Positions 1 through 8,633 of a DNA stretch of 64,000 nt are shown here, piece by piece. The notes under the pieces are model-generated. The model had not been told where the DNA came from and made no database searches. It worked only from the letters and a program-made list of their open reading frames with translations. The position numbers and the translations under genes were made by a program. Numbering within the stretch: the stretch's first letter is position 1; each line of letters starts with the position of its first letter. This DNA is from Roseobacter weihaiensis (GTDB lineage Bacteria; Pseudomonadota; Alphaproteobacteria; Rhodobacterales; Rhodobacteraceae), in the NCBI RefSeq assembly GCF_020622345.1, contig NZ_JACNMO010000014.1:62001-126000 (forward strand), read 5' to 3'.

Positions 1-1
1 C

Positions 2-868
2 GACTATTTTTTCGCACAGGTGAGCGTGGAGGACCGGGCCGTCGATTTCAAACCGACCTGCGGCAACATCCTGTCGGGCGTTGGACCGGCAGCCATCGAG
101 ATGGGGTTGATCGCGCTCGGAGGCCGCGAGACCAAGGTGAAGATCCGCGCGGTAAACACCGGGGCGCGGGTCGTGGCGACGGTTCAAACACCCGCAGGGG
201 CCGTATCCTACGCGGGAGATGCCGCCATTGACGGGGTGCCGGGCACGGCGGCACCCGTGGCCTTGCAATTCATGGATACCATCGGCGGCACCACAGGCGC
301 CTTTCTGCCCACGGGGCACCTCATCGACACTTTTAACGGGGTCGATGTCACCTGCATGGACGTCGCAATGCCCATGGTCATCGCCAAGGCCTCCGCATTT
401 GGGCTAACAGGTTATGAGAGCGCCGGGGCACTTGACGAGAACACGGAATTCTTTGGCAGGATGGAAGCTGTTCGTCTCCTGGCGGGAAAGGCGATGGGCA
501 TGGGAGACGTCGCATCCTCTGTCACGCCGAAATTCGGCCTTCTGGCGCCGGCCCGCGACGGTGGCACCATTGCAACACGCTATTTCATGCCGTGGAAAAC
601 CCATCCCGCCATGGCCGTCACCGGTGCACAATGTCTTGCCTCCTGCGTGCTGACACCGGGCACTGTGGCCGACGGGATGGCCAGGAGATCGACCGCCCGT
701 CCTGCGACCGTCACCCTGGAACATGCCTCTGGCCGGATCGATGTGCTGGTGGAGTATGACCTGACCGCCGATGGCATCGACCTGCGGTCTGCCGGTCTTG
801 TGCGCACAGCGCGTCTTTTGGCCCGTGGAGAGGTCATGATCCCCGACCACATCTGGAGCGCCGCATGA
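2..868 (+). CDS. PrpF-family isomerase/tautomerase (4-oxalomesaconate tautomerase-like), 5' truncated
   Basis: The reading frame is open from base 2, so the true start lies left of the window; about 288 residues remain of a family that is usually 350-390. Visible PrpF-type features are the glycine-rich CGNILSGVGP segment, a run of prolines and glycines around GVPGTAAPVAL, and the FLPTGHLID stretch. PrpF-fold enzymes (related to diaminopimelate epimerase) isomerise unsaturated tricarboxylates such as aconitate or 4-oxalomesaconate in the cytoplasm. The stop overlaps the next start by 4 bases (ATGA), so the hydroxyacid dehydrogenase is translationally coupled. The TcuA-like flavoprotein further on supports a tricarboxylate substrate, but which one cannot be told from sequence. 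Confidence 0.8.
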   Translation, partial: DYFFAQVSVEDRAVDFKPTCGNILSGVGPAAIEMGLIALGGRETKVKIRAVNTGARVVATVQTPAGAVSYAGDAAIDGVPGTAAPVALQFMDTIGGTTGAFLPTGHLIDTFNGVDVTCMDVAMPMVIAKASAFGLTGYESAGALDENTEFFGRMEAVRLLAGKAMGMGDVASSVTPKFGLLAPARDGGTIATRYFMPWKTHPAMAVTGAQCLASCVLTPGTVADGMARRSTARPATVTLEHASGRIDVLVEYDLTADGIDLRSAGLVRTARLLARGEVMIPDHIWSAA

Positions 869-1833
869 AAGTCCATATCCTCGACGATTGGTTCGATACC
901 CTGCGCGGCTTGCCTTGTTTCGCAAAGCTCGCCGACCACGATGTGACGGTCTGGACGGACCATGAGCCCGATCCTGCAAAACTCGCCGTTCGCATTCAGG
1001 ACGCCGAAGCGCTTGTGCTGTTCCGGGAGCGTACCAGGATCGGGGCCGATCTGCTGGACCGCGTCCCGACCCTCAAACTGATCAGCCAACGCAGCGTCTA
1101 CCCGCACGTTGATGTAGCGGCCTGCACGTCCAATGGTGTCACGCTCTGTTCCAACATGCACAGTGACACGCCCTCTTATGCGGCGGCGGAAATGACCTTG
1201 GCCCTGATCCTCGCCAGCTATCGCCAGATCCCACAACAGGTTGCGTCGATCCGCAACGGCGATTGGCAGATGGGCGTGGGCCGCACGCTGCGCGGGCGGA
1301 CGCTGGGGCTTTATGGCTATGGGCGTATCGCGCAAGCCGTTGCATTTTATGCAAAAGCCATGGGAATGCGCGTGCAATGGTGGGCGTCCGACGCGGGGCG
1401 CGCGCGGGCGCAGGCGGACAACCAAACCGTCGCGGCTGACCGCACGACGTTCTTTGCGACCTCCGACATCGTAAGCCTGCACGTAAGGCTCAAGCCCGCA
1501 ACGCGTGGCATCATCACGGCAGACGACCTCGCCGCGATGACACCGCGCAGCCTGCTGGTGAACACATCACGTGCCGGTCTCATCGCGCCGGGTGTGCTGG
1601 AATCCGAGATCGCCAGACGCCGCATCGGAGCGGCCCTCGACGTCTTTGACACCGAACCCCTGCGCGACACGGCGAACCCTTTGCTGAACCACCCCAGCGT
1701 CCTGCCGACCCCGCATATCGGCTACGTGACCGAGGATGAATTCGACCTGCAATTCAGCGATATCTTTGATCAGATCAACGCCTTTGCCGCAGGCGCGCCC
1801 ATCAACGTCATCAATCCACAGGTTTCGGGCTAA
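865..1833 (+). CDS. D-2-hydroxyacid dehydrogenase family protein
   Basis: 322 residues, the normal length for this NAD(P)-dependent family. The nucleotide-binding fold is marked by GLYGYGRIAQAV (GxGxxG type) near residue 150. The catalytic set is visible: Arg in VNTSRAG, Glu in LDVFDTEPL and His in TPHIGY. It should reduce or oxidise a 2-keto/2-hydroxy acid in the cytoplasm; the substrate is not predictable. The start overlaps the stop of the PrpF-type gene, and the 3' end overlaps the convergent AbrB-type gene by 23 bp. It presumably works with its neighbours on an organic acid. Confidence 0.85.
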   Translation: MKVHILDDWFDTLRGLPCFAKLADHDVTVWTDHEPDPAKLAVRIQDAEALVLFRERTRIGADLLDRVPTLKLISQRSVYPHVDVAACTSNGVTLCSNMHSDTPSYAAAEMTLALILASYRQIPQQVASIRNGDWQMGVGRTLRGRTLGLYGYGRIAQAVAFYAKAMGMRVQWWASDAGRARAQADNQTVAADRTTFFATSDIVSLHVRLKPATRGIITADDLAAMTPRSLLVNTSRAGLIAPGVLESEIARRRIGAALDVFDTEPLRDTANPLLNHPSVLPTPHIGYVTEDEFDLQFSDIFDQINAFAAGAPINVINPQVSG

Positions 1834-2839
1834 AGAGCCGTGCCGCGATTGGTGCGCCAAGGATCACCGTTACGATCCTGAGCACATGGTGCGCAATCAC
1901 GAAGGCCATGTCGGCTCCTGCGATCAGCGCAAGCACCGTCATTTCCGCCTGACCACCGGGTGCGAAAGCCAAAAGCGTCTCCATTGGCGGTGCCAAGGCG
2001 AACAGGTGGATCACTTCGAAAAAGACCGATGTCAGAACCAACAGGATGACGCAGAAGCCCAGGGCGGCGGCCACGTCGCGGCGCACCTCGGCACCTGTGA
2101 CCCCCGCGTATTTGGATCCAACGGTCATCCCGATAAAAAACTGCGCCGCCCAGATCGCCTCGACCGGGGGGCGGTGCTGCAAAACGCCGGTCAGCGCCAG
2201 GATGCCCGCCAGGATCATCGGCCCCAGGATCGAGGCGCCAAACAGACCAACCGCCTTGGCGATCTGCCATCCTGCCAGCCCCGCCACGATCATCAACACA
2301 AGCTGAGGCAGAGGCAACGTGACGGCTGGCACCCCCGGCGGGTTGCTGAGATCGACACCCCAGTAGCCCTCCAGGACGAACGGCAGGGCCGCGACGATCA
2401 CAACGACCCGCGTGGCGTGTATCAGCGACAGCGTGCGGACGTTGCCGCCTGCCTCCTCCCCAAAGAGCAGCATGTCCTGCAAACCGCCGGGCATTGCAGA
2501 ATAGTAGCTCGTGGCGAAGTCGAACCCCCAAAGCCGCTGGAAATAGGGGACGCCGACCAGCCCGATGAGAAACACCATGACCGGCACCAAAACCAGCGTC
2601 GTCCACATGCCGGCCATGCTGGCCACCAGCGCCGTTGTGAATGTCGCTCCGACGGCAACTCCCAGGATTGTCCGCATGGCGTTATCCAGGAAGGACAGGC
2701 TTTTCAGGGGCACGCCCATAAGTGCGGCCACGAGGCAGGCTGCGATCGGACCAAGCAACCATGGCAGTGGCAGCCCCAGAACGTGAAAGATCACCACGCC
2801 GACCCCGGCGACCCCATGCGTGATCGTGATCTGAATCAT
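1811..2839 (-). CDS. AbrB family membrane protein (putative transporter)
   Basis: 342 residues with about ten hydrophobic segments arranged as two similar halves, the layout of the AbrB/'ammonia monooxygenase' family (PF05145). Each half has a glycine-proline motif: YYSAMPGGLQDMLLF in the first and FAPGGQAEMTVLAL in the second. It is an inner-membrane protein; members often sit beside organic-acid catabolic genes and are treated as putative transporters, but the function is poorly established. Its start overlaps the stop of the GntR gene by 4 bases, so the two form an operon. In this setting it is a candidate permease for the acid handled by the flanking dehydrogenases (inference). Confidence 0.8.
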   Translation of the reverse strand: MIQITITHGVAGVGVVIFHVLGLPLPWLLGPIAACLVAALMGVPLKSLSFLDNAMRTILGVAVGATFTTALVASMAGMWTTLVLVPVMVFLIGLVGVPYFQRLWGFDFATSYYSAMPGGLQDMLLFGEEAGGNVRTLSLIHATRVVVIVAALPFVLEGYWGVDLSNPPGVPAVTLPLPQLVLMIVAGLAGWQIAKAVGLFGASILGPMILAGILALTGVLQHRPPVEAIWAAQFFIGMTVGSKYAGVTGAEVRRDVAAALGFCVILLVLTSVFFEVIHLFALAPPMETLLAFAPGGQAEMTVLALIAGADMAFVIAHHVLRIVTVILGAPIAARLFSPKPVD

Positions 2840-3483
2840 CCGCGCATGACCTGCAAGCGATAACGCAAAGACGTCTGCAAATGCGCCTCTGCCGCAGCTC
2901 CGGCCCCGTCGATGTCGCCCGCGCTGATCGCATCCATGATCTGGCTGTGCTGATGCACAACGGTTGCAATCCTGTCCACATCCGCCAAGGTCGTTGGTCC
3001 CAGCAGCAGGAGTGCATTGTTCATCGCGCGCGCTGCATCCAGCAGAAAACGGTTCCGTGCCGCCAGATAGATGGCGCGGTGGAATTTCTGATTGACCGCA
3101 GCGGCGCGGGGCGCATCGTCCCTTGTTTGCGCGAGGTCTTCATTCAATGCCGCAAGAGCGTCCACTTCTGCCTCGGCGGCATGTTTCGCCGCCATTTCAG
3201 CCGCTGTGCGCTCCAACACCAGCCGCATCTCGTAAAGCTCAACCACTTCGGTCTGCCCCAGTTTTCGGATGACCGCTCCGACACGGGGGCGATGTTCGAT
3301 GATGTTTTCGGCCTCCAGCCGGCGCAACGCTTCCCGGATCGGCGTGCGGGAAAGCGCGAGCCGCTCCGCGACCTCAACCTCGCGCAGACGGTCACCGGGT
3401 TGATAAACACCTGTTTCAATCGCCTGCATCAGCTTGGCAAAGGCCACACCGCCCTGCGAGAGATCGGATGGATCTGCTGTCAT
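2836..3483 (-). CDS. GntR family (FadR/FCD subfamily) transcriptional regulator
   Basis: 215 residues. The N-terminal winged helix shows GDRLREVEVAERLALSRTP followed by IREALRRLEAE, classic for GntR; the C-terminal all-helical FCD effector domain carries the FHRAIYLAARN and HSQIMDAISAGD stretches. I place the start at the ATG at 3483, preceded by a GGAAAGAGG ribosome site. An upstream GTG at 3522 would put the operator-like palindrome inside the gene, so it is rejected. It is divergent from the TcuA-like gene and cotranscribed with the AbrB-type gene, and probably represses both until an organic-acid ligand binds. Confidence 0.88.
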   Translation of the reverse strand: MTADPSDLSQGGVAFAKLMQAIETGVYQPGDRLREVEVAERLALSRTPIREALRRLEAENIIEHRPRVGAVIRKLGQTEVVELYEMRLVLERTAAEMAAKHAAEAEVDALAALNEDLAQTRDDAPRAAAVNQKFHRAIYLAARNRFLLDAARAMNNALLLLGPTTLADVDRIATVVHQHSQIMDAISAGDIDGAGAAAEAHLQTSLRYRLQVMRG

Positions 3484-3503
3484 CACAGCGCCTCTTTCCA
3501 AAT

Positions 3504-3521
3504 TGTATCCTCTTGGATACA
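3504..3521. promoter_or_regulatory. Operator-like palindrome between GntR gene and flavoprotein gene
   Basis: TGTATCCTCTTGGATACA is a perfect inverted repeat with two 7-bp arms and a 4-bp centre. It lies in the 63-bp gap between the divergent GntR and TcuA-like starts. Size and position fit a FadR-type GntR dimer site that would control both directions. The assignment to this regulator is inference. Confidence 0.65.
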
Positions 3522-3546
3522 CTTTTTTTAAAGAGGAGACTCGAAA

Positions 3547-5013
3547 ATGTCAAAGCAGGTCATCGTTGTGGGATCAGGCAATGCAGCACTTTGTGCGGGG
3601 ATTGCGGCCCTCGAGGCGGGCGCGCAGGTTCTGATGCTGGAAAAGGCGGATGAAGCACTTGCGGGCGGCAACACAAAATACACTGCAGGCGCGATGCGCT
3701 TTGCCTATGATGGTGCGGATGATTTGCTGCCGCTGCTAAAGGACCCTGACGATCCGCGGCTCGAAATCACAGACTTCGGCGGTTACACGACAACCAGATT
3801 TGCCGAAGACCTGCTGGGGTTTAACGGCGGACGACCCTTGTCGCCCGAACAGGAACGGCTGATCTCAGGGTCATTGCCCGCTCTGCAATGGCTCGGCGGT
3901 CACGGTGTGAAATTTGAACCAATCTACAGTCGCCAGAGTTTCGAAAAAGACGGGCGACACGTCTTCTGGGGCGGGCTTACGCTGGCAGCGGAAAATGAGG
4001 GCGTCGGCCTTTTCGAGATGGAACTGGCAGCCTTTGAGCGTCTTGGGGGTGCTATCCGTTATAGCAGCGCGGTGACCGGCCTGCTCAGCCAGGAGGGCCG
4101 CGTCATTGGTGTGCAAGCCGGCGACGAAGACATCCCCGCCGATGCCGTCATATTGGCGTGCGGCGGGTTCGAAGCCAGCGAAGCGCGGCGGAAGGAGTGG
4201 ATGGGTGGCCATTGGGATAAGGCCAAAGTGCGCGGCACGCCGATGAACACCGGCGACGGTCTGGCAATGGCGTCCGGGATCGGCGCGCAACGCTACGGCT
4301 TGATGGATGGCTGCCACGCAACCCCCATGGACTTGCACATGGCGGACTACGGCGGACTTGATCTGCCGGCATCCGAGCGCAAGAACTATCGCAAGATCTG
4401 TTACTTTCTGGGCGTGATGCTGAATGCCAACGGCGACCGCTTCGTGGATGAGGGGGAAAACTTCCGCAACTACACTTATGCTCAATTCGGCAAGGCGGTT
4501 CTGGATCAACCCGGTCACTTTGCATGGCAGATATTTGACGCAAAGGTCGATGATCTTCTTTACGCTGAATACAGCTTTCACGACGCCCATTTCGTTCAGG
4601 CTGACACGCTAGCGGAGCTTTGCCAAAAGCTTGAAGGCGTTGATGCCGATGCCGCGCGCGCGACACTGGATGCTTTCAACAAGGCGGTAAACGATGATAC
4701 ACCCTTCGACCCGACAAGTCTGGACGGCAAGAACACACCAGATCTTCCCCTGCCAAAATCCAACTGGGCGCAAAAACTGGATACAGCACCTTTCAAGGCG
4801 TACCCGGTGACAGGCGGCATCACTTTCACCTACGGCGGGCTTAAAGTCTCCGAGAATGGCGAGGTTCTTCGAAACGACGATACGCCGATCAAGGGGCTCT
4901 ACGCGGCGGGTGAAATGGTGGGAGGTGTGTTCTTTGAGGGCTATCCCGGTGGTTCAGGTCTGACGTCCGGAGCGGTTTTCGGGCAAAATGCCGGCAGGAA
5001 TGCCGCGCAATAG
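3547..5013 (+). CDS. FAD-dependent tricarballylate dehydrogenase-like flavoprotein (TcuA/fumarate reductase family)
   Basis: 488 residues. The N-terminal dinucleotide fold is VIVVGSGNAALCAGIAALEAG with an acidic end (LEKAD), and a second FAD segment near the C-terminus reads GLYAAGEMVGG then YPGGSGLTSGAVFG. This is the fumarate reductase/succinate dehydrogenase flavoprotein fold; the GGNTKYTAGAMRF segment resembles TcuA, which oxidises tricarballylate to cis-aconitate. It starts 25 bp after the operator palindrome with an AGAGGAG ribosome site. With a PrpF-type isomerase nearby, a tricarballylate/aconitate-type pathway is a reasonable inference. No TcuB-like iron-sulfur partner is seen in the window. 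Confidence 0.75.
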   Translation: MSKQVIVVGSGNAALCAGIAALEAGAQVLMLEKADEALAGGNTKYTAGAMRFAYDGADDLLPLLKDPDDPRLEITDFGGYTTTRFAEDLLGFNGGRPLSPEQERLISGSLPALQWLGGHGVKFEPIYSRQSFEKDGRHVFWGGLTLAAENEGVGLFEMELAAFERLGGAIRYSSAVTGLLSQEGRVIGVQAGDEDIPADAVILACGGFEASEARRKEWMGGHWDKAKVRGTPMNTGDGLAMASGIGAQRYGLMDGCHATPMDLHMADYGGLDLPASERKNYRKICYFLGVMLNANGDRFVDEGENFRNYTYAQFGKAVLDQPGHFAWQIFDAKVDDLLYAEYSFHDAHFVQADTLAELCQKLEGVDADAARATLDAFNKAVNDDTPFDPTSLDGKNTPDLPLPKSNWAQKLDTAPFKAYPVTGGITFTYGGLKVSENGEVLRNDDTPIKGLYAAGEMVGGVFFEGYPGGSGLTSGAVFGQNAGRNAAQ

Positions 5014-5239
5014 GGCCGAAAGCCTGCCATGTTGTTGCAGCAAATTCCTGTTGCCCGCCCTGCGAAAGTCGTCTCTTCGCCAACAGCGGGTATATATTCA
5101 GCTGTCGGAAATGGTGCTTCCGCAGCGTGTGAATGTGCCCGCCGCCTGTTTTCGCAACGCCGGCAAAGGGCCGACTTGGTGAAGCTGCTCTGCAGCGTTT
5201 GACAATATCGCGATAGTCCAGACTGCCCTGTCGGTACCC

Positions 5240-6391
5240 TCACAACACCTCGACGCCAAGAATGGTGGGCAAGTGTCTTGCGATTTCGCTCCAACTGTCG
5301 CCTTCATCTTGGCTTGCAAAAATTGACCCGCTGTTTGTGCCGAAATAGATCCCTGCAGGATCGTGGGTGTCGCCCGCCATGCATTGCCGCAATACGGTGA
5401 AGTAACACCCTTCCTGGGGCAGCCCTTCCCGCAGGGCTTCCCAGCTCTGTCCCCCGTTTCTTGAACGCCAAACGGCGGCTGCCGCGTCAGGTGGGAAGCG
5501 CCCGATGGCGTCGCCGTTCAGGGGCACCGTCCAGATTGTGTTGGGATCCCGCGGATGAACGCGGATCGGAAAGCCGAAGGTCGAGGGCAAGCCATGGGTG
5601 ATATCGTCCCAGCTTCTTCCGCCGTCAGAGGACCTCCAGACGCCGTGGTGATTTTGCTGATAGAGCAGATCTTCCGGGCCGCTGGCGCGCATCATATTGT
5701 GCACGCAATGTCCCGTTTCACCGTCGTGCGGAGCCGCAGGGTGATCGTGATGGCCACAATCCTGCGCATTGGACAGACGGTTTCTGCGCTCCCACGAGTT
5801 GCCACCGTCTTCTGTGGCAAAGACACCGGCGGCCGATATCCCAACCCAAAGCTTCTTCGGGTTGGCGGGATCTGTGACAATAGTATGCAGGACCAGACCT
5901 GCCGCGCCCGGGTTCCAGGTTGCTGCAGACTCGTGTTCGGTCAAGCTGCGCAACTGTTCCCATGTTTTTCCGCCATCGGTACTGGCCAGAAGGTTTGCCG
6001 GCTTGGTGCCAGCATAGAGCAGACCATCGGCATAGTGCAGTGACCAGATCTGGGAGAATGCATCACCGAAAGGCAGCTCAGTCGCTGTCCAACCAATCAT
6101 TTGAGCAAAATCGGGATCATTGGCAGCCCAGGTATCCATTTCACCCTTGGTGAGCCGGGTTACCTCCCACGTCTCGCCCCTATCCTTGGAACACCAAACG
6201 CCCGCACCGCTCCAATCACCACCTCCACCGGCCCAGATGGTGCCGGTTTCCGGATCACCCGCGAAATGGTTGATGGGCCAGCCGTCACAGAACGGCCCCT
6301 TGGTTGACCACTGCCCGGTCGTCTTGTCAGGTCGCAGGAGGAACGCGCCCTTTGTCGTGCCGACGAGGATTGTCACTTCTGTGTCTGACAT
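5240..6391 (-). CDS. BNR/sialidase-like beta-propeller repeat protein
   Basis: 383 residues with no signal peptide. Repeated Asp-box-type motifs of the form S-x-D-x-G-x-T/S-W recur: SKDRGETW, STDGGKTW, TEDGGNSW, SSDGGRSW, SRNGGQSW and SQDEGDSW. Such repeats build a beta-propeller seen in sialidases and photosystem assembly factors, but no catalytic sialidase residues can be named here, so the enzymatic role is unknown. A His-rich patch (CGHHDHPAAPH) might bind metal. It is the distal gene of the short operon facing the MarR regulator and follows the DUF1428 gene. Confidence 0.75.
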   Translation of the reverse strand: MSDTEVTILVGTTKGAFLLRPDKTTGQWSTKGPFCDGWPINHFAGDPETGTIWAGGGGDWSGAGVWCSKDRGETWEVTRLTKGEMDTWAANDPDFAQMIGWTATELPFGDAFSQIWSLHYADGLLYAGTKPANLLASTDGGKTWEQLRSLTEHESAATWNPGAAGLVLHTIVTDPANPKKLWVGISAAGVFATEDGGNSWERRNRLSNAQDCGHHDHPAAPHDGETGHCVHNMMRASGPEDLLYQQNHHGVWRSSDGGRSWDDITHGLPSTFGFPIRVHPRDPNTIWTVPLNGDAIGRFPPDAAAAVWRSRNGGQSWEALREGLPQEGCYFTVLRQCMAGDTHDPAGIYFGTNSGSIFASQDEGDSWSEIARHLPTILGVEVL

Positions 6392-6430
6392 GGGCGTTTC
6401 TCCCTGATTTCATTCCTGTTGCACCGGCTT

Positions 6431-6784
6431 TTATGCCTCGAGCAGGGTCTGAAAGCTGGCAAAGATCATGCGTTTGCCGTCAAACGGCATGGGGTTGTCC
6501 TGACTGGCCTGCTGCATCTCCTCCATAACGTTCTGCATATTCGCGTCATGGGTCTGCTTGTCCGGCCAAATGACATGCGAGTAGGCGACCGTCTCATCTG
6601 CTCCGCATTTCACGGCCATTGGAAATGAGGTCAATTCTCCCTCCGGCACATCATCCCCCCAAGCATCAACGGCAGCGAGAGCCCCGTTCTTGGTGAAGAG
6701 CGGGATCAGCTCTTTCGCATGCGCGATGAATGCGTCCTTTTTCGCTGTAGGCACGGCGTAAACGGCGACAGTGATATAGGTCAT
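6431..6784 (-). CDS. DUF1428 family protein
   Basis: 117 residues, normal for DUF1428, a small ferredoxin-fold (dimeric alpha+beta barrel) family of unknown function. Typical features are MTYITVAVYAVPT at the start, DAWGDDVPEG in the middle and GKRMIFASF near the end. The ATG at 6784 has a good AAAGGAGA ribosome site; a longer reading would start upstream without one. It lies between the VOC remnant and the BNR gene and is probably under the same MarR-type control. Members commonly sit near VOC and stress genes in proteobacteria. Confidence 0.8.
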   Translation of the reverse strand: MTYITVAVYAVPTAKKDAFIAHAKELIPLFTKNGALAAVDAWGDDVPEGELTSFPMAVKCGADETVAYSHVIWPDKQTHDANMQNVMEEMQQASQDNPMPFDGKRMIFASFQTLLEA

Positions 6785-6800
6785 TGAAGTCTCCTTTCGG

Positions 6801-7054
6801 TTAGGGGGCGGCAAAAGCGGTTTCCAGAGCTTCGATGTCGAGCTTCTTCATTTTGTACATGGCTTGCCGGACCCGTTCTGCCGCTGTCTGGTCTTCCGCA
6901 CTCTGCATATCGAGCAAGAGCCGCATGGCAAAGGAGGTGGTCTCCCCAACATCATGCCGAGTGCGGTATCGTCATCGAACACAAAGCCAGGAGCGTCAAA
7001 GAACCGCTTGGAGCGTGCCAAATCCTGAACCGGTGAATTGGTATAGCTGCTCAT
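6801..7054 (-). pseudogene. VOC-family (glyoxalase-like) gene remnant, frameshifted and shortened
   Basis: The N-terminal part (MSSYTNSPVQDLARSKRFFD then DDDTALGMMLG) matches the first beta-alpha unit of small VOC proteins. After the run of G near 6945 the frame breaks. The -1 frame continues as ETTSFAMRLLLDMQSAEDQ and ends AMYKMKKLDIEALETAFAAP at the stop 6801-6803, a C-terminal sequence also typical of VOC/PhnB-like proteins. The total of about 84 residues is well under the usual 125-150, so internal sequence is lost as well. It is the first gene of the operon facing MarR, and its loss suggests decay of the locus. Confidence 0.6.
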
Positions 7055-7104
7055 GAGTCTACCCATTTGGGAATCGCTTCTCAGGGTAGTGTTTATATTG
7101 ACAT

Positions 7105-7124
7105 TTACGTTGATGTCAACGTAA
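7105..7124. promoter_or_regulatory. MarR-type operator palindrome
   Basis: TTACGTTGATGTCAACGTAA is a perfect palindrome (9-bp arms, 2-bp centre) between the divergent MarR gene and the VOC/DUF1428/BNR operon. A TTGACA hexamer at 7098-7103 abuts it and TAATTA at 7122-7127 lies 18 bp on, so bound protein would cover the promoter. This is the usual arrangement for MarR autoregulation. Confidence 0.75.
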
Positions 7125-7133
7125 TTAGCCTTT

Positions 7134-7583
7134 ATGAGATCTGACCTCCCCTTAGACGTAACGCATGAAGTGCGTGATCGGTGCCTTTGTTTACACCTTC
7201 AGCGCGCGGCACGGGCTATTGGCAGACGCTTTGACGAAGCCTTGCGGCCGGTTGCTCTGAGCCATGGTCAGTATTCGCTACTTGTATCTCTAAACAGGCC
7301 CGAACCGCCCCGCATTGGGGAGCTGGCCCGATTTCTCGCGATGGACAGAACAACCATGACGGCAAACCTCAAGCCCCTCGAACGGCGCGGCTTGCTGACG
7401 ATGCACTCGGACCCAGAGGACAAACGCAGCAGGCGCATCACATTGACCGATGCCGGACGGGATCTGCTTGTTTTGGCTGTGCCGATTTGGCGAAAGACCC
7501 ATGACATGATTGATGCGCAGTTGGGGCGAGACGACAGCGGGCCATTGAAAGCGGATTTGATAGCGTTGTCTTTCGGCAGTTAG
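7134..7583 (+). CDS. MarR family transcriptional regulator
   Basis: 149 residues. The winged helix is clear: LSHGQYSLLVSL, the recognition region IGELARFLAMDRTTMTANLKP, and the wing DPEDKRSRRITLTDAGRDLL. These are standard for a dimeric cytoplasmic MarR repressor. The ATG lies only 9 bp after the operator palindrome and has no good ribosome site, so translation may be leaderless or start at a nearby internal codon. It likely represses itself and the divergent operon, with release by a small phenolic or electrophilic ligand (family knowledge, not shown here). Confidence 0.87.
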   Translation: MRSDLPLDVTHEVRDRCLCLHLQRAARAIGRRFDEALRPVALSHGQYSLLVSLNRPEPPRIGELARFLAMDRTTMTANLKPLERRGLLTMHSDPEDKRSRRITLTDAGRDLLVLAVPIWRKTHDMIDAQLGRDDSGPLKADLIALSFGS

Positions 7584-8218
7584 GGGGGCAGGTACCCAGT
7601 TCCGCGCTCCGCCCAGATGAACAGCCATTTTGTTGACAAAATAGAATCTTTCCGACGGCCTGCCATGTATCGAGGCTGCAAGATTGGCGGCATGGCCAGT
7701 CATCCAGTCGTCCGGCCTATGAAACATTTGCGCGGTCGAGATATCTCCCTTTTGGTCAAGCTCTAAGGAGCCATCCTGACACGAACTTGATGTCGACAAC
7801 CAAGGCTGGATAGATACCGGGTTGCACCTGAGCCCGGTTAGAACCCCGAGTATAATTCCGCAGCATGCCGCACTGGAAGTGTGTTTCGCGAAATACGCAT
7901 CTCCGGTAGGGGATCGTCTCGCGGGTATCGACGCTCGCTCTCGACAGGCGGGCATTCCGGAAAATCGTGCCGAGGGAAGCCCAGGACGCTCGGCGGGCTG
8001 TTCGTTCTGCGAATATCCTGGCCGAGATCGCCACGTTTGTCCGTCGTATCTGCACGGTCATCGGGTGAATGGGCGCGGCATTGCGCCGGCTCCTCAGCGA
8101 CATGGCGCAAGGCGCCGCTGGCGGGGTGGCCCGCATTCGCCGGACCCTAAACCAATGATCTTTCGAAATCGACCAGAACATGCTCGGCATGAACAGCAAG
8201 AGCATTCAGATCGTCTGA
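7584..8218. other. Gene-poor, degraded stretch before toxin remnant
   Basis: No intact gene is convincing. On the plus strand, the frame used by the deaminase remnant downstream also reads coding-like pieces upstream (for example ALDRRAFRKIVPREAQ near 7935), but it is broken by TGA codons at about 8067, 8156 and 8216. The minus strand holds open stretches of uncertain meaning. I read this as eroded sequence, possibly the lost N-terminal part of a toxin. Confidence 0.35.
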
Positions 8219-8626
8219 AAAGCGCTCGGGCGCCAGTTCGCGCGCAACGCCACTGGCCGTGCTGCCCAGGAATGCCACCGCGTCAACAATATCAGAGGTG
8301 CGCGCCATGCGGCAGTCTTTCAATGTATTATAGATGACGCGGGGCAAACATGCACCATCTCGATGGCGAGCGAACGCGGTGTGGGGCAAGCGGAACGCCG
8401 TATCGCCAGGGAGCTTGATGAGATGGGCGTTCCACCCGATCACGTCGGGAGTATTTGCAGCGTTCTCGCGCCCTGCAACCGGCCTGGTGGCTATTGCGAG
8501 GGTATGATCCGTAGAAACTATACGGATGCCGATGTTTCTTACAGCTTCGAATATGGCAACGATAGAGCAAGCCGCCCGGGTGGAATCGCCGCTTTGCAAG
8601 ACGCCGCCGGGCTATTCTTTGACTGA
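8219..8626 (+). pseudogene. Remnant of deaminase-type polymorphic toxin C-terminal domain
   Basis: The open frame after the TGA at 8216 encodes about 135 residues ending at 8626. It contains GVGQAERRIARELDEMGV, then SICSVLAPCNRPGGYC and DADVSYSFEYG. This order matches the nucleotide/nucleic-acid deaminase fold of bacterial toxins: an H-A-E zinc/proton-shuttle motif followed by PC-x6-C. Here the His is replaced by Gln (codon CAA), which should abolish zinc binding. No start codon or delivery domain is attached, so it is a fragment. It ends 7 bp before the SUKH-4-like immunity remnant, the standard toxin-immunity order. Family-level assignment is from memory of motifs and needs a profile search. 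Confidence 0.5.
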
Positions 8627-8633
8627 CGAGAAA

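Noticed and set aside
1736-2863. 375-codon plus-strand frame
   Set aside because: Antisense of the AbrB-type membrane protein; its His/Gln/Asp/Arg-rich composition is that of a shadow of hydrophobic codons.
3484-3522. Earlier GTG start for the GntR gene
   Set aside because: It would put the perfect 18-bp palindrome inside the coding region, while the ATG at 3483 has a clear ribosome site.
8147-8599. 150-codon minus-strand frame across the toxin remnant
   Set aside because: Part of it (8150-8307) looks faintly coding, but it overlaps the deaminase-like frame, has no family match that I recognise, and its first half lacks codon-position bias.
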